Assembly: GCA_009773475.1 (NCBI GenBank)
Contig: WSXV01000004.1
Span: forward strand, 1-64,000
Direction of reading: 5' to 3'
Length of the DNA stretch: 64,000 bases
Source of the DNA: Desulfobulbaceae bacterium
GTDB taxonomy: Bacteria; Desulfobacterota; Desulfobulbia; Desulfobulbales; Desulfocapsaceae
Shown here: piece by piece, positions 59,658 through 64,000 of the stretch
Numbering within the stretch: position 1 is the stretch's first letter
Layout of the letters: every line of letters starts with the position of its first letter
The notes under the pieces: generated by a model
Seen by the model: only the letters and a program-made list of their open reading frames with translations
What the model was told of the DNA's origin: nothing
Database searches by the model: none
Made by a program: the position numbers and the translations under genes

Positions 59658-60635
59658 TTAGAAAAGATGATCAAACTTTCTCTGTTGTTCCGCATCAATC
59701 ATGATTCGGACAATTTCTCTCATACGGTTTTCAGCCCGCCAGCCCAGATCTTTGCATGCTTTCTCTGGGTTCCCTCTACTAATCATTATTTCTGCTGGTC
59801 TCAGCAGTGAAGAATCGGTATTTACATACTCCCGCCAGTTAAGACCAAGTAACGCAAAGGCTTCCGCCACAAAAGCTTCCAAGGAATTGGTTTCCCCAGT
59901 AGCAATCACATAATCACTAGGGGTTTCTTGCTGCAACATTCTCCACATAGCATCAACGTATTCCGAGGCTAAACCCCAGTCTCTGGAAATTAAAATATTC
60001 CCGAGCTGCAGCTTTTCTCCACTGCCAGAAGCGATCCGACAGGCGGCAGAAATTATTTTACGAGTAACAAAGCGCTCAGGCCGCAATGGCGATTCATGGT
60101 TAAAGAGAATGCCTGTACATGCAAAGAGATTATAAGCTTCACGATAGTTGGCAACTTCCCAGAAAGCGGTTGCCTTGGCTACAGCATAAGGACTCCGTGG
60201 ATGAAAAGGAGTATTTTCATCCGCAGGCAATCCTCCAGTGTTACCAAAACACTCGCTGGATCCCGCACTGTAGAATTTAAACGGTTGCCCTATGAAGCGC
60301 ATAACCTCCAACAAATTAAGTGTCCCTATACTTATACTTTCGAGTGTTTCCACCGGTTGTTCAAAAGAAAGCCCAACAGAACTCTGGCCAGCCAAATTAT
60401 AAATCTCATTTGGCTGTACTTTTGCCAACACCTGCAAAACACTGCGAAAATCGTTAAGTGACATGGAGTGGTATGTAATCCGCTCTTTAACGCCAAGTTT
60501 GTCAAGATTGCTAAAAGTGGAGACCTGTGCGTCCCGTGCAGTTCCGTGGACTTGATAGCCCTTATCGAGTAAGAGTCGCGCAAGATAGGATCCATCTTGT
60601 CCTGATATGCCACAGATTAAAGCTATTTTAGACAA
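59658..60635 (-). CDS. GDP-mannose 4,6-dehydratase-like SDR (second copy)
   Basis: A 325-aa extended SDR with IALICGISGQDGSYLARLLL, SSECFGNTGG, SPYAVAKATAFWEVANYREA (Tyr-Lys pair), LFNHESPLRPERFVTRKI and DYVIATGETNSLEAFV. All are GMD-type features. It is about 36 residues shorter than the canonical gmd at 62143-63228 and diverges from it in the first 60 residues. It may reduce or dehydrate another GDP-hexose (an Rmd-like role) or be a functional duplicate. Confidence 0.82.
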   Translation of the reverse strand: MSKIALICGISGQDGSYLARLLLDKGYQVHGTARDAQVSTFSNLDKLGVKERITYHSMSLNDFRSVLQVLAKVQPNEIYNLAGQSSVGLSFEQPVETLESISIGTLNLLEVMRFIGQPFKFYSAGSSECFGNTGGLPADENTPFHPRSPYAVAKATAFWEVANYREAYNLFACTGILFNHESPLRPERFVTRKIISAACRIASGSGEKLQLGNILISRDWGLASEYVDAMWRMLQQETPSDYVIATGETNSLEAFVAEAFALLGLNWREYVNTDSSLLRPAEIMISRGNPEKACKDLGWRAENRMREIVRIMIDAEQQRKFDHLF

Positions 60636-60894
60636 TATTCAGGCCCCCTGTGCTAAAATTTCCAGATAATTGGAGGTATTATGAACATCTCATAAATCTA
60701 AACAAAAAAAAATAACTGCCCAACTTGCTGATAAAAGCAGGAAAAGCAAACATTACAAAAAAAACGTCTGTATTCCTTCATACTCGACGACAGATTAAAG
60801 CTTTGCAAGGGAAGACTTAGTCATTTTGCTGTTAAGTCACCATTACAACATCACATTTTCACTAATGCCGAGGTTATCTGGCATCTTCCAGTGC

Positions 60895-61950
60895 TCATCC
60901 CTGGCAACATGAAAAATCGCCCTTGCTGCCAGTAACAGATTTAAGCCCGTTGCATGAAATTAATTCTTTCAAATATGCTTGATATGTAAATCTAATGCCA
61001 TCCCGCAAAGGAGTCGTCGGCTTCCAGCCCATTTGATTTAAAATGCTTACATCCAGCAACTTCCGCATCGTCCCCTCCGGTTTGGAAGGATCAAAACTAA
61101 GGTTGCCAGTAAAGCCAACCACATCCTTGACCGACTCCGCTAACTCGAGGATACTCAAGTCTTCGCCGCTACCAATATTTACCAGCGGCGGTTGTTTGTC
61201 GTTGAAGAGCAGCTGCAAATTTTCTTCCGACTGTTCCAGTAAAAAGAGGCCCGCTTCCGCCATGTCGTCGCTGTACAGGAATTCGCGCCTCGGCGCGCCT
61301 GTTCCCCACACCACCACTTCCGTATCACCTCGTTGTTTCGCTTCGTGCATCTTGCGAATCAGCGCAGGCAGAACGTGGGAGCTATTGAGATCGTAGTTGT
61401 CGGATGGACCATATAGATTTGTCGGCATGACCGCTAAAAACTGGGTGTCATATTGCCGATTATAACTCCAGCACATTTCAATACCCGCGATCTTGGCCAG
61501 AGCGTAAGGACGATTGGTCGGTTCCAATGGGCCGGTGAGAAGATATTCCTCTTTTATCGGCTGAGGACAGTCGCGTGGATAGATACAGCTTGAGCCTAGA
61601 AACAATAAACGTTTGACCTGGTTTTTGTATGCGGCATGAATGATGTTTGTCTGTATAGCCAGGTTTTGGTAAATGAAATCGGCTGGAAAAGTATTATTGG
61701 CAAGAATACCGCCTACCTTGGCAGCAGCCAGAAAGACGTACTCCGGTTTTTCCTGCGCGAAAAAGTACTCAACGGCAGCCTGATTAGTCAGGTCGAGTTC
61801 GGTATGCGTGCGGGTAATGATATTTGTATAGGGAACACACTTCTTCTCGCCCCGGCCATCTCCCCTTGAAAATGCTTGCAGACGGCGCAGAAGGGCAGAA
61901 CCAACCAGTCCGCGATGACCGGCAAGATAAATTTTGGAATCAGCTTGCAT
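60895..61950 (-). CDS. fcl: GDP-L-fucose synthase
   Basis: A 351-aa SDR that converts GDP-4-keto-6-deoxymannose to GDP-L-fucose by epimerisation and reduction. Features are IYLAGHRGLVGSALLRRL, SSCIYPRDCPQPIKEE, the NRPYALAKIAG Tyr-Lys pair, MPTNLYGPSDNYDL and GTGAPRREFLYSDDMAEA. The protein is about 30 residues longer than usual, with an extra tail rich in Ser, Gly and Cys. It pairs with gmd 190 nt upstream. Confidence 0.94.
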   Translation of the reverse strand: MQADSKIYLAGHRGLVGSALLRRLQAFSRGDGRGEKKCVPYTNIITRTHTELDLTNQAAVEYFFAQEKPEYVFLAAAKVGGILANNTFPADFIYQNLAIQTNIIHAAYKNQVKRLLFLGSSCIYPRDCPQPIKEEYLLTGPLEPTNRPYALAKIAGIEMCWSYNRQYDTQFLAVMPTNLYGPSDNYDLNSSHVLPALIRKMHEAKQRGDTEVVVWGTGAPRREFLYSDDMAEAGLFLLEQSEENLQLLFNDKQPPLVNIGSGEDLSILELAESVKDVVGFTGNLSFDPSKPEGTMRKLLDVSILNQMGWKPTTPLRDGIRFTYQAYLKELISCNGLKSVTGSKGDFSCCQG

Positions 61951-62142
61951 GACAAACCTCGATATTACAATAACTCGAACAATCCAGACAGGAGGCTTTC
62001 CAGTCGACCTCTCGGAAAAAAATCTGGTGAAAGATCAAAGCCGAATGTTCATGCCAGCGGAGGCCATTCAGCAAGATCAAAGTCAAAATATACACACTGA
62101 TGTCAATGCAAGTAAAACAATAAATTACAGGCACCTGAAACA

Positions 62143-63228
62143 CTATTCATGACATTTCAATATCGAATATCCATGTTTTTTGACCAGTTCATCCCGTTCG
62201 GCAGTTTTCAGGTCTTCGCGTACCATCTCAGCAACTAATTCATCGAAGGTGATTTTTGGCGTCCAGCCCAGTTTCTCTTTGGCCTTGGAGGGATCACCGA
62301 GCAATGTTTCCACCTCCGTTGGGCGAAAGTAGCGCGGATCAACGGCGATGATGCACTTTCCGGCATGGTTATAGCCTTTCTCATCTTTCCCACTGCCTTC
62401 CCAGCGAATTTTCATGCCAAGTTCAACGGCGGCGGCATTGACAAAATCACGTACACTGTATTGTACGCCGGTCGCAATAACAAAATCTTCGGGCTTGTCC
62501 TGTTGCAACATAAGCCACTGCATTTCAACGTAATCCTTAGCGTGTCCCCAGTCACGCTTGGCATCCATATTGCCGAGATATAGAGCATCTTGCAACCCAA
62601 GCTTGATCCTCGCCAAAGCACGGGTGATTTTGCGAGTGACAAAAGTTTCACCCCGAACTGGCGATTCATGATTAAAGAGTATACCATTGCAGGCATACAT
62701 ACCATACGCCTCACGATAATTAACCGTAATCCAGTATGCGTAAAGTTTGGCCACTGCGTAAGGCGATCGGGGATAAAAAGGCGTGGTTTCCTTTTGCGGT
62801 GTCTCCTGTACCATGCCAAAGAGTTCAGAAGTGGATGCCTGATAAAAGCGGGTCTTCTTCTCAAGCCCCAGAATGCGGACCGCTTCTAATACCCGTAAGG
62901 TCCCGAGAGCATCAGAGTTGGCGGTATATTCAGGTTCTTCAAACGATACCGCGACATGACTTTGCGCGGCCAGATTGTAAATTTCATCGGGCTGCACCTG
63001 TTGAATTATGCGAACCAGGCTGCTGGAGTCGGTCATATCACCATGGTGCAGGACAAAATGTCGATTCTTCTCATGCGGATCCTGATACAGGTGATCTATA
63101 CGGTCCGTGTTAAACAAAGATGTGCGGCGCTTAATGCCATGCACATGGTAACCTTTTTTTAATAGGAATTCAGCAAGATAAGCCCCATCCTGCCCGGTGA
63201 TACCGGTAATTAACGCGTTCTTTTTCAT
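62143..63228 (-). CDS. gmd: GDP-mannose 4,6-dehydratase
   Basis: The 361-aa product has standard GMD length and motifs: [72 protein letters not shown], the [19 protein letters not shown] block and [17 protein letters not shown]. It makes GDP-4-keto-6-deoxy-D-mannose, the fucose precursor. ATG 63228 (MKKNALITG) is the conserved start. It is the first gene of the minus-strand polysaccharide cluster. Confidence 0.96.
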   Translation of the reverse strand: MKKNALITGITGQDGAYLAEFLLKKGYHVHGIKRRTSLFNTDRIDHLYQDPHEKNRHFVLHHGDMTDSSSLVRIIQQVQPDEIYNLAAQSHVAVSFEEPEYTANSDALGTLRVLEAVRILGLEKKTRFYQASTSELFGMVQETPQKETTPFYPRSPYAVAKLYAYWITVNYREAYGMYACNGILFNHESPVRGETFVTRKITRALARIKLGLQDALYLGNMDAKRDWGHAKDYVEMQWLMLQQDKPEDFVIATGVQYSVRDFVNAAAVELGMKIRWEGSGKDEKGYNHAGKCIIAVDPRYFRPTEVETLLGDPSKAKEKLGWTPKITFDELVAEMVREDLKTAERDELVKKHGYSILKCHE

Positions 63229-63593
63229 TTCATTATCACGATTGTAAAGTCGGCAATCCAAAGTCCTGGATATGTATTATTTGATTTCACATTACTTCCA
63301 AGGCTCTTTATATATAAAAAGTTAGTTATTCAATATAAAGGCGAAAACTAATATCAAGTTTACATCAAAGAATCAATTCTATTAAAGTCCATGCTATGTA
63401 TTCATTTTCCTTTCGCAACACAGGATGAGTAAAATATCAACGAAATAAAACTTTCGAATTTCCTTCGAGTGAAGTAAAGATATTTGCTCCTTTCATCACA
63501 GTATCTTATTAATCCAGATCCCTTGTGGAATTTTACTATCGTAAGCAAATTGCTTATTTTCTCCAGATCCGTACTCCATCTTCTTTACATACC
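63229..63593. other. intergenic, divergent gmd / msbA promoter region
   Basis: A 365-nt AT-rich gap between divergent genes. It must hold the promoter of the large polysaccharide cluster and that of msbA. A palindrome (TAAGCAA, A, TTGCTTA; 63542-63556) lies 38 nt before the msbA ATG and could be an operator. No JUMPstart or other cluster-wide antitermination element is obvious. Confidence 0.4.
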
Positions 63594-64000
63594 ATGCCAA
63601 CGAGTCTCTTTTCCAACAAACAACTCATCTATCGCCTTTTTCAACTGATCAAGCCCTACAAAGCCAAATTTTTTTTAGCGATGTTTGCAGCCCTTGCGGT
63701 TGCCGGCTTAAGTGGTGCCCAGGCCTATATGGTTAAACCCTTGCTGGACAAGATCTTTTTTGAGAAAGATACTTTTTTCCTGGCCGTTCTTCCCTTTGCC
63801 ATGGTGGCTCTGTTTTTGACCAAGGCCATTTTTTATGGTCTGAATTTTTATCTGCTGGAACAGGTTGGCCAAACGGTCATCCGCGACATGCGTGTGCGGT
63901 TGTTTGACCATATCCACCGGCAGTCCCTCTCCTTTTTTCATAAAACTCCCACCGGCGAGATTATTTCGCGCATTCTTTCAGACATCACCCTTATGCAAGG
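63594..64000 (+). CDS. msbA: MsbA-like lipid A exporter ABC transporter, 5' part only
   Basis: An open frame of 135 codons runs off the right end. The visible part is the transmembrane domain of a type IV ABC exporter: MPTSLFSNKQLIYRLFQLIK, AAYMVKPLLDKIFF-like (AQAYMVKPLLDKIFFEKD), VIRDMRVRLFDHIHRQSL and SFFHKTPTGEIISRI, which match MsbA-type proteins. MsbA flips lipid A-core across the inner membrane. The nucleotide-binding domain is outside the window. ATG 63594 has only a weak ribosome-binding site. Confidence 0.85.
   Translation, partial: MPTSLFSNKQLIYRLFQLIKPYKAKFFLAMFAALAVAGLSGAQAYMVKPLLDKIFFEKDTFFLAVLPFAMVALFLTKAIFYGLNFYLLEQVGQTVIRDMRVRLFDHIHRQSLSFFHKTPTGEIISRILSDITLMQ

Noticed and set aside
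1-64000. CRISPR array, rRNA, tRNA, prophage or integrase genes
   Set aside because: I saw no regularly spaced repeats, no rRNA or convincing tRNA, and no integrase or phage structural gene on either strand.

Overview
The window looks like chromosome of a Gram-negative, probably strictly anaerobic bacterium. It has an msbA-type lipid A exporter, a long O-antigen or capsule cluster, MurJ, a DegS-like periplasmic protease and a Spy/ZraP-like protein. A multihaem c-type cytochrome that needs an in-frame UGA read as selenocysteine, with an AdoCbl riboswitch elsewhere, points to a Desulfobacterota-like organism (Desulfobulbales or relatives). That placement is inference; there is no rRNA or other phylogenetic marker in the window.

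Region 1 (1-3,900) is an accessory island: a C5-cytosine methyltransferase followed by a truncated vsr remnant, then three type II toxin-antitoxin modules (HigBA, VapBC, YefM/YoeB), each with a visible promoter or operator, a 53-codon orphan ORF sharing its 3' tail with vapC, and a palindromic MITE/REP-like element at the right edge.

Region 2 (3,900-34,200) is mostly housekeeping DNA in short operons: U32 protease/RlhA-like and MurJ; an EF-G paralogue; Mog; PurM; MgtE and a DegS-like protease; DUF445 and a phosphoglycolate-type phosphatase; a Spy/ZraP-like protein; an MFS transporter; the run ArgJ, CYTH/CHAD, ParA, SixA; EttA; HPt, TsaC and a PurD-PurE fusion; and a TetR regulator with its palindromic operator. 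Two non-routine items lie here. One is a cobalamin riboswitch (minus strand, about 18,362-18,532) followed by a large hairpin, a 34-codon ORF with a strong ribosome-binding site and a terminator-like hairpin. The other is a pentahaem cytochrome (26,796-28,109) split by a UGA that is followed at once by a SECIS-like hairpin. A small gene at 28,201-28,462 is frameshifted at an A7 run.

Region 3 (34,138-63,228) is one large minus-strand surface-polysaccharide cluster of 25 genes. Read in the direction of transcription it starts with GDP-L-fucose synthesis (gmd, fcl, a second gmd-like gene) and a flippase. A block of five methyltransferase-like genes follows, then a second flippase, a Sel1 protein, a Wzy-like polymerase, several glycosyltransferases with an AsnB-type amidotransferase, the UDP-L-FucNAc genes fnlA-fnlB-fnlC with a WbuB-like transferase, and last a WecA/WbpL-like initiating transferase and a CapD/WbpM-like dehydratase. 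Together these could make the nucleotide sugars, build a lipid-linked repeat unit containing L-fucose and L-FucNAc, decorate it, flip it and polymerise it. The divergent msbA-like gene runs off the right end.
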